Assembly: GCF_002836595.1 (NCBI RefSeq)
Contig: NZ_PJBB01000003.1
Coordinates: forward strand, 62,001-126,000
Length of the DNA: 64,000 nt
Source of the DNA: Tenacibaculum sp. Bg11-29
GTDB lineage: Bacteria; Bacteroidota; Bacteroidia; Flavobacteriales; Flavobacteriaceae
Reading direction: 5' to 3'
Below the pieces are notes generated by a model that saw only the letters and a list, made by a program, of their open reading frames with translations, was not told the DNA's origin and did not search any database. Position 1 is the stretch's first letter, and the number at the start of each line of letters is the position of its first letter. The translations under genes were made by a program, and so were the position numbers. This document shows, piece by piece, positions 44,281 through 54,263 of this stretch.

Positions 44281-45471
44281 ATGAAAACAGCATATATAGT
44301 AAAAGGATATAGAACCGCCATAGCAAAGTCTAAAAGAGGTGCGTTCAGATTTAAAAGAGCTGATGAGTTAGCTGCTGAAACTATCGAATATATGATGGAG
44401 CAGTTACCTGATTTTGATAAGTCACGTATTGACGATGTTATCGTTGGTAATGCAATGCCAGAAGGTTCTCAAGGTTTAAACATGGCTCGTTTAATCTCTT
44501 TAATGGGATTAAAAACTGATGCTGTTCCTGGTGTAACCGTAAACCGTTTTTGTTCTTCAGGAATAGAAACTATTAGTATGGCTGTGGCAAAAATTCAATC
44601 AGGAATGGCTGAATGTATTATTGCAGGTGGAGCTGAAAGTATGAGTTCTGTACCTATGACAGGTTTTAAACCAGAATTAAATTACGATACAGTTGCTGCT
44701 GGTCATGCAGATTATTACTGGGGTATGGGAAATACTGCAGAAGAAGTTGCGAATAAATACAACATTTCTCGTAAAGACCAAGATGAGTTTGCTTTAAACT
44801 CGCACTTAAAGGCATTAAGAGCTCAAGCTGAAAATCGTTTTCAAGATCAAATTGTACCAATTGAAGTTGAAGAAACGTATGTTGATGCTAACGATAAAAA
44901 AGTAACAAGAAAATATACAGTAACTAAAGATGAAGGACCTCGTAAAGGATCTAACATTGCAGGTTTAGAACGTTTAAAACCAGTATTTGCTACTGGAGGA
45001 AGTGTTACTGCAGGTAACTCTTCTCAAACAAGTGATGGTGCTGCATTTTTAATGGTGATGAGTGAAGATATGGTGAAGGAATTAAATCTGAAACCAATCG
45101 CTCGTATGGTAAGTTATGCTGCTGCTGGTGTTCCGCCTAGAATTATGGGAATCGGACCTGTAGCTGCTATTCCAAAAGCATTAAAACAAGCAGGCTTAAA
45201 ACAAGAAGACATTAGCTTAATTGAATTGAACGAAGCATTTGCTTCTCAATCATTAGCTGTAATCAGAGAATTAGGATTAGACGCAGACATTATTAATGTA
45301 AATGGTGGAGCGATTGCATTAGGACACCCATTAGGATGTACTGGAGCTAAATTATCGGTTCAATTATTCGATGAAATGCGCAAGCGTAATATGCAAGGAA
45401 AATACGGAATGGTAACCATGTGTGTAGGTACTGGTCAAGGTGCTGCAGGTATTTTCGAATTCTTAAACTAA
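44281..45471 (+). CDS. fadA: Acetyl-CoA C-acyltransferase (thiolase)
   Basis: A 396-residue thiolase that splits 3-ketoacyl-CoA. The nucleophile Cys91 is in [36 protein letters not shown] with its His, and [13 protein letters not shown] with the second Cys complete the site. It opens with [19 protein letters not shown], typical of beta-oxidation rather than biosynthetic thiolases. It sits 3 bp after fadN and 17 bp before the acyl-CoA dehydrogenase, so the three enzymes are made together. Confidence 0.94.
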   Translation: MKTAYIVKGYRTAIAKSKRGAFRFKRADELAAETIEYMMEQLPDFDKSRIDDVIVGNAMPEGSQGLNMARLISLMGLKTDAVPGVTVNRFCSSGIETISMAVAKIQSGMAECIIAGGAESMSSVPMTGFKPELNYDTVAAGHADYYWGMGNTAEEVANKYNISRKDQDEFALNSHLKALRAQAENRFQDQIVPIEVEETYVDANDKKVTRKYTVTKDEGPRKGSNIAGLERLKPVFATGGSVTAGNSSQTSDGAAFLMVMSEDMVKELNLKPIARMVSYAAAGVPPRIMGIGPVAAIPKALKQAGLKQEDISLIELNEAFASQSLAVIRELGLDADIINVNGGAIALGHPLGCTGAKLSVQLFDEMRKRNMQGKYGMVTMCVGTGQGAAGIFEFLN

Positions 45472-45488
45472 TAATAAAAAAAAACAAA

Positions 45489-47285
45489 ATGGCAGATTTA
45501 TTAAGAGGAGGTCAATTCCTAGTTAAAGAAACAAAATGTGAAGATATTTTTACTCCAGAAGATTTTTCTGAAGAGCAAAAAATGATGAAAGACGCGGTTA
45601 TGGAATTTAACGATCGTGAAATCACACCTCATAAAGCTCGCTTTGAAGCTAAAGATTATGCTTTAACAGAAGAAGTAATGCGTAAAGCAGGTGAATTAGG
45701 TTTCTTAGGTGTTTCTGTTCCTGAAGCTTATGGCGGATTAGGAATGGGATTTGTTTCCACCATGCTTACTTGTGATTATATATCAAGTGGTACAGGTTCT
45801 TTTAGTACTGCTTTCGGTGCACATACAGGTATTGGTACAATGCCAATAACTTTATACGGTACCGAAGCTCAAAAACAAAAATATGTACCTAAATTAGCTA
45901 CAGGTGAATGGTTTGGTTCTTATTGTTTAACAGAACCAGGTGCTGGGTCTGATGCAAATTCAGGAAAAACTACAGCTGAGTTAACTGAAGACGGAAAAAA
46001 TTATAAAATTAACGGACAAAAAATGTGGATTTCAAACGCAGGTTTTTGTCAAGTAATGATCGTTTTTGCTCGTATTGAAGATGATAAAAACATTACTGGG
46101 TTTATTGTTGAATATGATAAAAACAATCCAAACGGAATTACTTTAGGTGAAGAAGAACACAAATTAGGTATACGTGCTTCTTCTACTCGTCAAGTATTCT
46201 ATAGCGATACTATTGTTCCTATTGAAAACATGTTATCTGCAAGAGGTAATGGTTTTAAAATTGCCATGAACGCATTAAATGTAGGTCGTATTAAATTAGC
46301 TGGTGCTTGTTTAGATTCTCAAAGAAGAGTAATTACATATGCAACACAATACGCTACTGAACGTAAACAATTTAAAACTCCTATTGCTGACTTTGGTGCT
46401 ATTAAAATGAAATTAGCTGAGATGACAACCAATGCATATGTTGGTGAATCTGCTTCTTATAGAGCTGCTAAAAACATTGAAGATAGAATTGCGATGCGTG
46501 AAGCTGAAGGAAACACACATCAAGAAGCAGAATTAAAAGGTGTTGAAGAATATGCAATTGAATGTTCTATCTTAAAAGTTGCTGTTTCTGAAGATGTACA
46601 AGCCTGTGCTGATGAAGGAATTCAAATTTTTGGAGGAATGGGATTCTCAGAAGAAACTCCTATGGAGTCTGCTTGGAGAGATGCTCGTATTGCTCGTATT
46701 TACGAAGGAACTAACGAAATTAACAGATTACTTTCTGTTGGTATGTTAGTGAAGAAAGCAATGAAAGGTCATGTTGATTTATTAGGACCAGCAACGGCTG
46801 TAGGAAATGAATTATTAGGCATTCCTTCTTTTGATACTCCAGATTACTCTGAGTTATTTGCTGAAGAAAAAGAAATTATTGCAAAGCTTAAAAAAGTGTT
46901 TTTAATGGTTGCCGGTGGTGCAATTCAAAAATATGGTCCTGAACTAGAAGAGCATCAACAATTATTAAACGCAGCTTCAAATATTTTAATTGAAGTGTAT
47001 ATGGCTGAATCTGCTATTTTAAGAACTGAAAAGAATGCTAAGCGTTCTGGTGAAGCTTCTCAAAAAGAGCAAATCGCTATGTCTCAATTATATTTATACA
47101 ACGCAGTAGATATCGTTATTAAAAATGCTAAGGAAGGAATTGTTTCTTTTGCTGAAGGTGATGAGCAACGTATGATGTTAATGGGGTTAAAGCGTTTTAC
47201 TAAATACGCTAACTATCCTAACGTAGTTGAATTACGTAACACGATTGCAGAAAAATTAAAAGCAGAGAATAAATACTGCTTCTAA
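45489..47285 (+). CDS. fadE: Acyl-CoA dehydrogenase (FadE-like, extended form)
   Basis: A 598-residue FAD enzyme that starts beta-oxidation. The start at 45489 (MADLLRGGQF) is chosen; a longer frame from 45420 overlaps the thiolase end. The core (about 30-430) shows LGVSVPEAYGGLGMG, YCLTEPGAGSDANSGKTTAEL, KINGQKMWISNAG and RIYEGTNEINRLL. About 165 further residues form a helical extension, as in Bacillus FadE (YusJ), with which it shares length and gene order. Last gene of the operon, terminated 110 bp downstream. Confidence 0.92.
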   Translation: MADLLRGGQFLVKETKCEDIFTPEDFSEEQKMMKDAVMEFNDREITPHKARFEAKDYALTEEVMRKAGELGFLGVSVPEAYGGLGMGFVSTMLTCDYISSGTGSFSTAFGAHTGIGTMPITLYGTEAQKQKYVPKLATGEWFGSYCLTEPGAGSDANSGKTTAELTEDGKNYKINGQKMWISNAGFCQVMIVFARIEDDKNITGFIVEYDKNNPNGITLGEEEHKLGIRASSTRQVFYSDTIVPIENMLSARGNGFKIAMNALNVGRIKLAGACLDSQRRVITYATQYATERKQFKTPIADFGAIKMKLAEMTTNAYVGESASYRAAKNIEDRIAMREAEGNTHQEAELKGVEEYAIECSILKVAVSEDVQACADEGIQIFGGMGFSEETPMESAWRDARIARIYEGTNEINRLLSVGMLVKKAMKGHVDLLGPATAVGNELLGIPSFDTPDYSELFAEEKEIIAKLKKVFLMVAGGAIQKYGPELEEHQQLLNAASNILIEVYMAESAILRTEKNAKRSGEASQKEQIAMSQLYLYNAVDIVIKNAKEGIVSFAEGDEQRMMLMGLKRFTKYANYPNVVELRNTIAEKLKAENKYCF

Positions 47286-47393
47286 TCCTCTAAGAGGAAT
47301 TAAATTATATTTAGTAATTAGCACAAGTTGTTATCTAATTACTTATTTAAAATCTTCTATAGCCAATAGGTTTTAGAATTTAGTTGTTTGTTT

Positions 47394-47428
47394 AAAAGAT
47401 CGTTAAATTAATTTTTAACGATCTTTTT
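47394..47428 (+). terminator. Terminator of the marR-fad operon
   Basis: AAAAGATCGTTAAA pairs with TTTAACGATCTTTT around a 6-7 base AT loop, followed by TTTT. It begins about 110 bp after the fadE stop. Confidence 0.85.
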
Positions 47429-47721
47429 TTATTTTAAAACTATTAAATCTCTGTGGTAAATCTTGTGAATTACAAACAATTACATTTACTCTACCCTACA
47501 CAAAAGCACTATACTTATTGATTTTAAACCTATTTTTATATCATAAATTACAAACAAGAGTACTCCTATTTTAATGTCTTAACAAAATAAGCAACCATAT
47601 AATTACATTCTAATAAAAAATAAAAATATGGCTATATAACCACTAAAAAAAGCAGTTATATATAGTTTTAAATTTATAAGATTAAATTCAACCTTGAATT
47701 TTAAAACTTCGTATTTTACTA

Positions 47722-47753
47722 AAAAAAATGCTCTGGAGTATTTCCAGAGCATT
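47722..47753 (-). terminator. Terminator of the small lipoprotein gene
   Basis: AATGCTCTGGA pairs with its complement over 11 bp (5-base loop), then TTTTTT on the minus strand. It lies 50 bp after the stop codon. Confidence 0.8.
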
Positions 47754-47803
47754 TATTAAAATAAGTTTTTTATCCTAATTTATTCAATAAATTAGATAAT
47801 CAA

Positions 47804-48259
47804 TTAACTACCTCCTCCACTACATGGTCCAAGGTTATTCCATCCACTAGCAGTTCTTTCATACAATACCCCTTTGTAAATCATTAAGTCTCCAACTGCA
47901 TAAGAAGAGTCATCCCCATTATACGCATCAACACCATCACATGGACCTCCTCCAGTACCACACGTGGCTACAAAATCCCATCCAATAGCCGTTTTTACAT
48001 ATAAAGAACCTAAGAAAGTTACCGTATCTCCTATAGAATAAGAAGAGCTATCTCCATTAAACTCAGCAACCCCATCACAAGGATCTGCCACGAGAGTAGT
48101 AAATTCATTAACAGCGGTATTCTGTTTTGCCATCGGAATTTTAACATCTGCTGGAGTTAGAACTTGATCGGTTTCAATAATGTCTTCTGTGTTATTAGCA
48201 CAATTGTACAATAAAACTGAAAGTGTTAGCACGAAAATTAATTTAATTAATTTTTTCAT
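47804..48259 (-). CDS. Small lipoprotein with two tandem chitin-binding-like (CBM5/12-like) modules
   Basis: A 151-residue protein with a lipoprotein signal (LLYNC, Cys20), a linker, and two repeats of about 40 residues at 61-100 and 107-146. Each repeat begins CDGV, continues with (F/Y)NGD-SSSY-x-GD, then a G-x-LY strand and GW, and ends in a Cys, so each may be closed by a disulfide. The pattern W/Y...Y..GD.V.Y.G.LY is that of carbohydrate-binding modules 5/12, though shortened. A GGG linker separates them. It probably sits at the cell surface and binds a polysaccharide such as chitin; no enzyme domain is attached. The neighbours give no hint. Confidence 0.55.
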   Translation of the reverse strand: MKKLIKLIFVLTLSVLLYNCANNTEDIIETDQVLTPADVKIPMAKQNTAVNEFTTLVADPCDGVAEFNGDSSSYSIGDTVTFLGSLYVKTAIGWDFVATCGTGGGPCDGVDAYNGDDSSYAVGDLMIYKGVLYERTASGWNNLGPCSGGGS

Positions 48260-48542
48260 AATTTTTAAGTTTAGTTTGGTTAAAATTATTATTCTAAAGA
48301 TAACGATTATTTACATAAAATACTAATAATCAGTAACTTATTACCCATCTTATTGACTATAAAATATCGAAAAACCTTTATTTATAATAAGAACTAATAA
48401 TAATTATAGTTACAAACTAGAGGAATAACACTTAATGGACTGGCATTTATTATTAAAAAGAGAATAATAAATCTAAATAAAAATAAACCACTGTAAATCA
48501 ACACATTATTATTTATTATTATTTTCATAACTTTATTGTGCT

Positions 48543-50564
48543 ATGAAAAAACTGATTGAATATTTACCATTCCACTTCCTTATATGTATAATATCTGGAA
48601 TTACTATACAATTCTATACTAATCTTTGGGCGCGTAACTTAATACTAATAGTATGTCTGATGTTATTAATGCTTTGTTTATTGTATATTTTTAAAAGAAA
48701 TGGAAACCGTAAGACTTTTACGGTAGTATCAATGATATTATTCATTTTAATTGGAATATCTACAACTTTTATAAACAATCCTAAAAATTACGCTAATCAT
48801 TACCAGTATAATTCTTCAAAAAAGAAAGGAACAACACTACATATAAATAAAATATTAAAGTCTAGTAGATACTATCATAAATTTGTAGCTCAGGTAGTTC
48901 AAATTAACAGCAGGAAAACTATTGGCAATATATTAGTAAATCTAAAAAAAGATAGTACTTCTACTCTATTAAAAGTGGGGAATCAAATTTATATAACTAA
49001 GAAGTTTAAAAATTTAACCTCTCCATTAAATCCTTACCAATTTAACTATAAGGACTATTTAGCTAAACAATACATTTACCAGCAAATTGTTATTAATCAA
49101 GAAGATTATAAAAAATTTAAAAAAGGTATTATATCTATTTATAGCTTATCATCAAAACTTAGAAATAGAATTCTTAGTTCATTAAAAAAATATTCATTCA
49201 CTAAAGATCAACTTTCGGTAATCAACGCACTATTACTAGGTCAGCGACAGGACATATCAAAAAATATTCTTAATAGTTACGTAAAAGCTGGTGCAATACA
49301 CATTCTCGCTATTTCAGGGTTACATATAGGAATCATTCTATTAATTTTATCATATTTATTAACCCCTATAGAAAAGCTAAAACATGGCTCATATATAAAA
49401 ACGGCACTCATTATTATATTACTGTGGGCTTTTGCTTTTGTTGCAGGTTTATCCGCTTCGGTAGTTAGAGCAGTTACCATGTTTTGTTTCATAGCTGTTG
49501 GTGAATCGTTTAAAAAGAAAAAAGTTGTTGAATATTCATTGATAAGCTCAATGTTTTTCTTATTATTAATAAAACCCTTATTTTTATTCGATGTTGGGTT
49601 TCAATTAAGCTATTTAGCCGTTTTTGGAATTATTTGGATACAACCACTACTTTACAAATTATGGAGTCCTAAGCTTTGGTTATTTAATAAACTTTGGAAG
49701 CTTATTACTATCTCTTTAGCTGCACAAGCAGGAATATTACCAATAAGCTTATATTACTTTCATCAGTTTCCTGGTTTATTTATACTTTCAAATTTATTAA
49801 TTATTCCATTTTTAGGAGGAATACTAATTGGAGGTATATTAATTATAATACTTGCTTTATCAAAAGCATTACCCAATTTATTAGCTAACATATATGGGTC
49901 TATTATTTCACTAATGAATAAATATGTTAATTGGATATCAAACCAAGAGTCCTTTTTATTTCATGAAATTTCAATGTCTTTCTATGAAATGATTACTTGG
50001 TACTTTATAATTATATCTGTTTACCAATTAAGCATACATAAAAAAACTAAACAACTTCTGTTTCTACTTTTCTCGATAGTTTTATTACAAACTTCTTTAC
50101 TTTATAATAAAATTGATAGGGAGTATAAACAAGAAATTATTGTTTTTCATAAAACTAAGGAAAATTTACTAGGTTATAGAAATGGAAAACTATTTAAATT
50201 ACTACAGTACGGTGATACTTTAAAAACGTATAACAATAATGTTATTAAAGCATATCGAATAAATGAAAATATAAAAAGTAATTTCCCTCCTAAAATAGGT
50301 AACATTATTCGCTATAATTCGGACACTATTTTAATAATAGATAGTTTAGGAATTTATGATCTTGCATTAAAAAAACCTATAATAATTCTACAGCACTCTC
50401 CAAAAATAAATTTAAATAGGTTAATTGAAACTTTAGAACCTAAACAGATAATTGCAGATGGCAGTAACTACAAAAGCTCTTTAAATAGATGGAAAGCTAC
50501 ATGTAAGAAACAAAAAACTCCGTTTCATCAAACTAGACAAAACGGAGCGTTTATTATTAAATAA
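48543..50564 (+). CDS. comEC: ComEC/Rec2 family DNA uptake channel
   Basis: A 673-residue membrane protein. Two helices at the N-terminus, an OB-like periplasmic domain (about 85-190; DYLAKQYIYQQI), then the competence domain with VKAGAIHILAISGLHIGIIL (near 244-263) and about eight helices to residue 510. The C-terminal 150 residues occupy the place of the metallo-beta-lactamase domain but have no HxHxDH motif; only remnants such as QIIADGSNYKSSLNRW remain, as in other flavobacteria. It should carry single-stranded DNA across the inner membrane. Natural competence is possible but other com genes are not in view. The 10-bp gap to the convergent gene has no terminator. Confidence 0.88.
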   Translation: MKKLIEYLPFHFLICIISGITIQFYTNLWARNLILIVCLMLLMLCLLYIFKRNGNRKTFTVVSMILFILIGISTTFINNPKNYANHYQYNSSKKKGTTLHINKILKSSRYYHKFVAQVVQINSRKTIGNILVNLKKDSTSTLLKVGNQIYITKKFKNLTSPLNPYQFNYKDYLAKQYIYQQIVINQEDYKKFKKGIISIYSLSSKLRNRILSSLKKYSFTKDQLSVINALLLGQRQDISKNILNSYVKAGAIHILAISGLHIGIILLILSYLLTPIEKLKHGSYIKTALIIILLWAFAFVAGLSASVVRAVTMFCFIAVGESFKKKKVVEYSLISSMFFLLLIKPLFLFDVGFQLSYLAVFGIIWIQPLLYKLWSPKLWLFNKLWKLITISLAAQAGILPISLYYFHQFPGLFILSNLLIIPFLGGILIGGILIIILALSKALPNLLANIYGSIISLMNKYVNWISNQESFLFHEISMSFYEMITWYFIIISVYQLSIHKKTKQLLFLLFSIVLLQTSLLYNKIDREYKQEIIVFHKTKENLLGYRNGKLFKLLQYGDTLKTYNNNVIKAYRINENIKSNFPPKIGNIIRYNSDTILIIDSLGIYDLALKKPIIILQHSPKINLNRLIETLEPKQIIADGSNYKSSLNRWKATCKKQKTPFHQTRQNGAFIIK

Positions 50565-50574
50565 GGTTAATTAA

Positions 50575-51093
50575 TTAAATAGAACCTTTAAAAGCTTTTG
50601 AAAACTCAGACCACTTTTTTGTTTTATAATTATCTTTTGTAAAGAAAGCTAAAACCATCTCGAACTTCTTTTCGGCTAAATAACCTGGCACTGTTTGTAT
50701 TAATCTTTCTTCTAAGTCGAAAAAAGCTGTAGAAGGGTAACTCATTTTACCTTTCATAATAGCAGCAGCTAACTCATGGTACTTACTTTTACCTTTTTGT
50801 ACATATTTATAAGTTTTACCTTTAAAACTTATATCCTCTTTTCCTTCACCATCCATTTTTACTGCATAATAGTTTTCGTTAATAAACTTAACAATAACAT
50901 TATTTTTGTAAGTAGTCTTGTCCATTTTTTTACACCAACCACACCAGTCTGTATATAAATCGACCAAAATAGGTTTTGGAGTCTCTTTATTTTTCTCCAA
51001 CGCTTCTTCAAAGGTTAACCAATTAACTTTCTCTTGTGCCTTTACTCCAACTGAAATAATTGCTAAAACTGCTACTAAAATTAATTTCTTCAT
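50575..51093 (-). CDS. Secreted thioredoxin-like protein (WCGWC)
   Basis: A 172-residue protein with a signal peptide (MKKLILVAVLAIISVGVKAQ) and a thioredoxin-like fold of the DUF255/thioredoxin_7 type. The active site WCGWCKKMDKTTY is near residues 51-63. YPSTAFFDLEERLIQTVPGYL supplies the cis-Pro region. A charged insert (EGKEDISFKGKTYKYVQKGKSKYHELA) separates them. It would act in the periplasm as a disulfide reductase or isomerase. A -7 element, TAAATTTG, lies just upstream. It is alone on its strand, facing comEC tail to tail. Confidence 0.82.
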   Translation of the reverse strand: MKKLILVAVLAIISVGVKAQEKVNWLTFEEALEKNKETPKPILVDLYTDWCGWCKKMDKTTYKNNVIVKFINENYYAVKMDGEGKEDISFKGKTYKYVQKGKSKYHELAAAIMKGKMSYPSTAFFDLEERLIQTVPGYLAEKKFEMVLAFFTKDNYKTKKWSEFSKAFKGSI

Positions 51094-51118
51094 ATCTCTT
51101 AAGTCTCAATAAGTATTC

Positions 51119-51126
51119 CAAATTTA
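51119..51126 (-). promoter_or_regulatory. Candidate -7 element for the secreted thioredoxin gene
   Basis: TAAATTTG on the minus strand matches TAnnTTTG and lies 25 bp before the ATG. It is adjacent to the terminator of the upstream POT gene. Confidence 0.4.
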
Positions 51127-51127
51127 C

Positions 51128-51162
51128 AAAAAAACCTGTCAATTATTAATAATTGACAGGTT
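51128..51162 (-). terminator. Terminator of the first POT transporter gene
   Basis: AACCTGTCAATTATT and its complement form a 30-base near-perfect palindrome with TTTTTTG following on the minus strand, 29 bp after the stop. Confidence 0.85.
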
Positions 51163-51191
51163 TATGAAATATTTTAACGTTTTATTTAAGT

Positions 51192-52775
51192 TTATTTTAC
51201 CCCGTGCATTAATTTCTTTACTAACGGAGTTAATCCCATTAAAATAAAACCAGCAAGCATTGGTACAATTGTAAAAATTAAAAAGAATGTACTCATATCA
51301 TAAGTTGCAGTAATCTTATCTATCATACCTCCCATAGATCCAGCTGCTTTATTACCCATACCTACCGCAATATACCAAAGACCAAACATTACACCAATTG
51401 TAGATGCTGGAACAAGTTTTGATACATAAGATAAACCAACAGGCGACAAGCATAGTTCACCTAAAGTATGAAGTAAATATGCTAGTATTAGCCAAACCAT
51501 GCTTACAGATGCCGTTTGTGCTCCTTGTGGAATCTCAGAAGATCCATAAGCTAGCACTCCAAAACCTAACCCCAAAAGGATCAGTCCCATTCCGAATTTC
51601 ACTGTAGCTGGAGGATTAAATTTACTCTCCCATATTTTTGAAATTAAAGGAGCAAAAGCAATAATATAAAATGAATTTAAAATAGAGAACCAAGAAGCAG
51701 GGACTTCTGTTTTAACATCACTAAATTGATTTTTTAACATCCAAATAACAATACACCAAATAATTGCAAAACTAGCTCCTAAAAAAAGATTAGATAAAGC
51801 ATATTTTTTAAAAGTTATTTTAAATAATTGAAATAAAACATATGTTATTATTAATAAAGGAACTACTGTTAATAACGTATTTGCAACTCTAAATATATTT
51901 GCAGAATCTCCTTCTAAAACTCTATTTGTATAATCTCCTGCAAAAATAGTCATTGATCCACCAGCTTGCTCAAAAGCTGCCCAAAAGAAAACAGTAAAGA
52001 AGGCTAAAATAGCTACAACTATATAACGATCTCTTTGAACATTAGCTGGAATTTCTTCTTCTTCTATTGTTCCCTTTTCTTCTATGTTTTCAATTGCATC
52101 ATTATATTCAATAGCCTTTGATGGCGATAATCCTATGCTTCCAAAAATTCCTTGAGCAAACCAAAATTGCAACATTCCTAAAAACATAAATACACCTGCT
52201 AATCCAAATCCATAATGCCAACCAGCAGTTTCACCAACATATCCGCAAAGTAAGATCCCAACAAAAGCACCAGCATTTACTCCCATATAAAATATGGTAA
52301 AAGCACCATCTTTTTTATCTTGAGCATTTTTGTAAACACCATTAATAATAGATGTAATATTCGGCTTAAACAATCCATTTCCCGCAACTAACAAACCAAT
52401 ACCTAAATACAGACTCCAGGCTGTATTTAAAGCCATTGTTGCATGTCCTAACGTCATTATAAAAGCACCAATTGCCACAGCATATCGATATCCTAAAATT
52501 TTATCTGCTAAATACCCCCCTATAATTGGAGAAAAATACACAAGCATTGTATATGTACCATATAATCCTAACGCATCCTCTCTCGACCATCCCCAACCAG
52601 GATTATCTCCAGTGATAGCAGATGTTAAAAATAACACTAAAATTGCACGCATTCCATAATACGAAAAACGCTCCCACATTTCAGTAAAAAAAAGAACAAA
52701 TAGTCCTGATGGGTGTCCCATTAATAATTTACGATTCATTTCTGAACCTTCAAATCTAACTGTGTTTGTACTCAT
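51192..52775 (-). CDS. Proton-dependent oligopeptide transporter (POT/PTR family), copy 1
   Basis: A 527-residue major facilitator with 12 to 14 helices that imports di- and tripeptides with protons. The POT signature FTEMWERFSYYGMRAILVLFL (about 30-50) contains the ExxERFxYYG motif; GLFKPNITSIINGVY (near 133) and FYMGVNAGAFVGILLCGYV (near 162) are the PTR2 blocks. A cytoplasmic loop with many Glu (IEEKGTIEEEEIPANV) divides the halves. A related gene lies 72 bp upstream and a peptidase before that, forming a dipeptide module; a hairpin between the two carriers allows them to be made at different levels. Confidence 0.92.
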   Translation of the reverse strand: MSTNTVRFEGSEMNRKLLMGHPSGLFVLFFTEMWERFSYYGMRAILVLFLTSAITGDNPGWGWSREDALGLYGTYTMLVYFSPIIGGYLADKILGYRYAVAIGAFIMTLGHATMALNTAWSLYLGIGLLVAGNGLFKPNITSIINGVYKNAQDKKDGAFTIFYMGVNAGAFVGILLCGYVGETAGWHYGFGLAGVFMFLGMLQFWFAQGIFGSIGLSPSKAIEYNDAIENIEEKGTIEEEEIPANVQRDRYIVVAILAFFTVFFWAAFEQAGGSMTIFAGDYTNRVLEGDSANIFRVANTLLTVVPLLIITYVLFQLFKITFKKYALSNLFLGASFAIIWCIVIWMLKNQFSDVKTEVPASWFSILNSFYIIAFAPLISKIWESKFNPPATVKFGMGLILLGLGFGVLAYGSSEIPQGAQTASVSMVWLILAYLLHTLGELCLSPVGLSYVSKLVPASTIGVMFGLWYIAVGMGNKAAGSMGGMIDKITATYDMSTFFLIFTIVPMLAGFILMGLTPLVKKLMHGVK

Positions 52776-52801
52776 ATTTTTGTTATATATAATTTACAAA
52801 T

Positions 52802-52838
52802 AAAAAAACCTTGTAATATTTAATATCACAAGGTTTTT
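52802..52838 (-). terminator. Terminator between the two POT genes
   Basis: AAAAACCTTGTGATATT pairs with AATATTACAAGGTTTTT (one G-U or mismatch), followed by TTTATTT on the minus strand. Confidence 0.75.
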
Positions 52839-52847
52839 ATTTTATTT

Positions 52848-54251
52848 TTAATTGTTATCTGCTAATTCAAATCCTTCAGCTTCTTCGTTTGAAGTTCCTT
52901 TAATATCCTCAGCTCCATGTGTTAATCGTTTTAGAGGCTTTAATATTAAAATTATTAGTATTCCAAAAATGGTACAGAAAACTGCGATACCAGTAAAAAC
53001 CTGAAATTCTCCTGCTCCTTCTGACATTGCTCCAACTAACCCAGCTACTTTATTACCTAAACCTGTAGCTGCAAAATATGCCCCCATCATAAATGATGCA
53101 TACTTTACTGGTGCTAATTTTGTTATAAAAGATAATGCGACTGGTGAAGCACACAACTCTCCTATTGTATGGAATAAATATGCTAAAACCAACCATATCA
53201 TCGCTGATTTTGCTATAACATTCTCTCCATCCATAACTACTTCTGTACTTGCTTTGCTCATAAAGAAAAAACCAAAAGCCATAATAATAACACCTATTGC
53301 CATTTTAAATAACGACGAAGATTCTTTTCCTTTTTTTCCCCATTTATGCCAAAAAGCACCAACAGCAGTTCCTAAAATAATAATAAAAAATGCATTTACT
53401 GATTGAAATACAGCTGCAGGAACTTCATAATCAAAGAAAGGAAGTAACCTATCTGTTTTTTGCTCAGTATACAAACTCATTAATCCACCAGCTTGCTCAA
53501 AAGCACCCCAAAAAACAATGATAATTAAGAAAGATAAAAACATTACTAACATTCTATCTTTTTCTACCGCTGTTAAAGGTTTTTTCATTAATTCTTTATC
53601 TGGCGAATCATTTTTCCCTAAAAATTCTCCTACTCCTTCTAAATATTTTAAACCATACATATACACTATCTGCCCCAAAGCCATACCAATACCAGCTAAT
53701 CCAAAACCATAGTGCCAACCATATTTTGCAGCTACAATACCTACTGCTAAAGCACCTAAGAAAGCACCTAAATTTATTCCAATATAAAAAACATAAAATC
53801 CTTTATCTCTTCTATCATCTCCTTTTGGGTATAACCCACCAACCATTGTAGAAATATTTGGTTTTAAAAAACCTACACCTATTACAATAAATAATAAACC
53901 AGTAAAGAAAGCCCATTGTGTATCAATAGCTAAAATACCATGACCTATACACAAAAGAACACCTCCTAGCATTACTGCTTTTTTCTGACCAATATATTTA
54001 TCTGCAATCCAACCTCCTGGTATTGAAGTTAAATAAACTAACATTGTATAAGTACCATAAAAAGATATTGTTTCTGTATTTGACCACCCAAAACCAGATT
54101 GAGGATTCCCTAATAATATAGGTGCTGCTAAATACAATGTTAATATGGCACGCATACCGTAGTATGAAAATCGTTCCCACATTTCTACAAAAAATAATAC
54201 ATATAGTCCCTTAGGATGCCCCCAAAGATCTTCTTGCTTTACAGTGTTCAT
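52848..54251 (-). CDS. Proton-dependent oligopeptide transporter (POT/PTR family), copy 2
   Basis: A 467-residue carrier related to its downstream neighbour. It has FVEMWERFSYYGMRAILTLYL (about 16-36), GFLKPNISTMVGGLYPKGD (near 128) and FYIGINLGAFLGALAVGIV. Shorter loops and a different tail (EDIKGTSNEEAEGFELADNN) show that the two are old paralogues rather than a recent duplication. It follows the DPP-IV gene after 12 bp and so belongs to its operon: peptides cut by the peptidase can be imported at once. Confidence 0.92.
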   Translation of the reverse strand: MNTVKQEDLWGHPKGLYVLFFVEMWERFSYYGMRAILTLYLAAPILLGNPQSGFGWSNTETISFYGTYTMLVYLTSIPGGWIADKYIGQKKAVMLGGVLLCIGHGILAIDTQWAFFTGLLFIVIGVGFLKPNISTMVGGLYPKGDDRRDKGFYVFYIGINLGAFLGALAVGIVAAKYGWHYGFGLAGIGMALGQIVYMYGLKYLEGVGEFLGKNDSPDKELMKKPLTAVEKDRMLVMFLSFLIIIVFWGAFEQAGGLMSLYTEQKTDRLLPFFDYEVPAAVFQSVNAFFIIILGTAVGAFWHKWGKKGKESSSLFKMAIGVIIMAFGFFFMSKASTEVVMDGENVIAKSAMIWLVLAYLFHTIGELCASPVALSFITKLAPVKYASFMMGAYFAATGLGNKVAGLVGAMSEGAGEFQVFTGIAVFCTIFGILIILILKPLKRLTHGAEDIKGTSNEEAEGFELADNN

Positions 54252-54263
54252 ATTTGTTATATT

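Larger units (their letters stand above)
47286..47803. other. 518-bp gene-free stretch between the fad operon and the chitin-binding-like lipoprotein
   Basis: It holds the fad terminator near its left end and the minus-strand terminator of the lipoprotein gene at its right end. The 290 bp between (47430-47720) are plain AT-rich DNA in which I see no frame, repeat or strong hairpin. Confidence 0.6.

Noticed and set aside
45420..45488. N-terminal extension of the acyl-CoA dehydrogenase overlapping fadA
   Set aside because: Reads a different frame of conserved thiolase codons ([12 protein letters not shown]), with no family match.
47430..47720. Possible small RNA or tRNA in the longest gene-free stretch
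   Set aside because: No cloverleaf, no stable hairpin except the two terminators at its ends, no promoter match.
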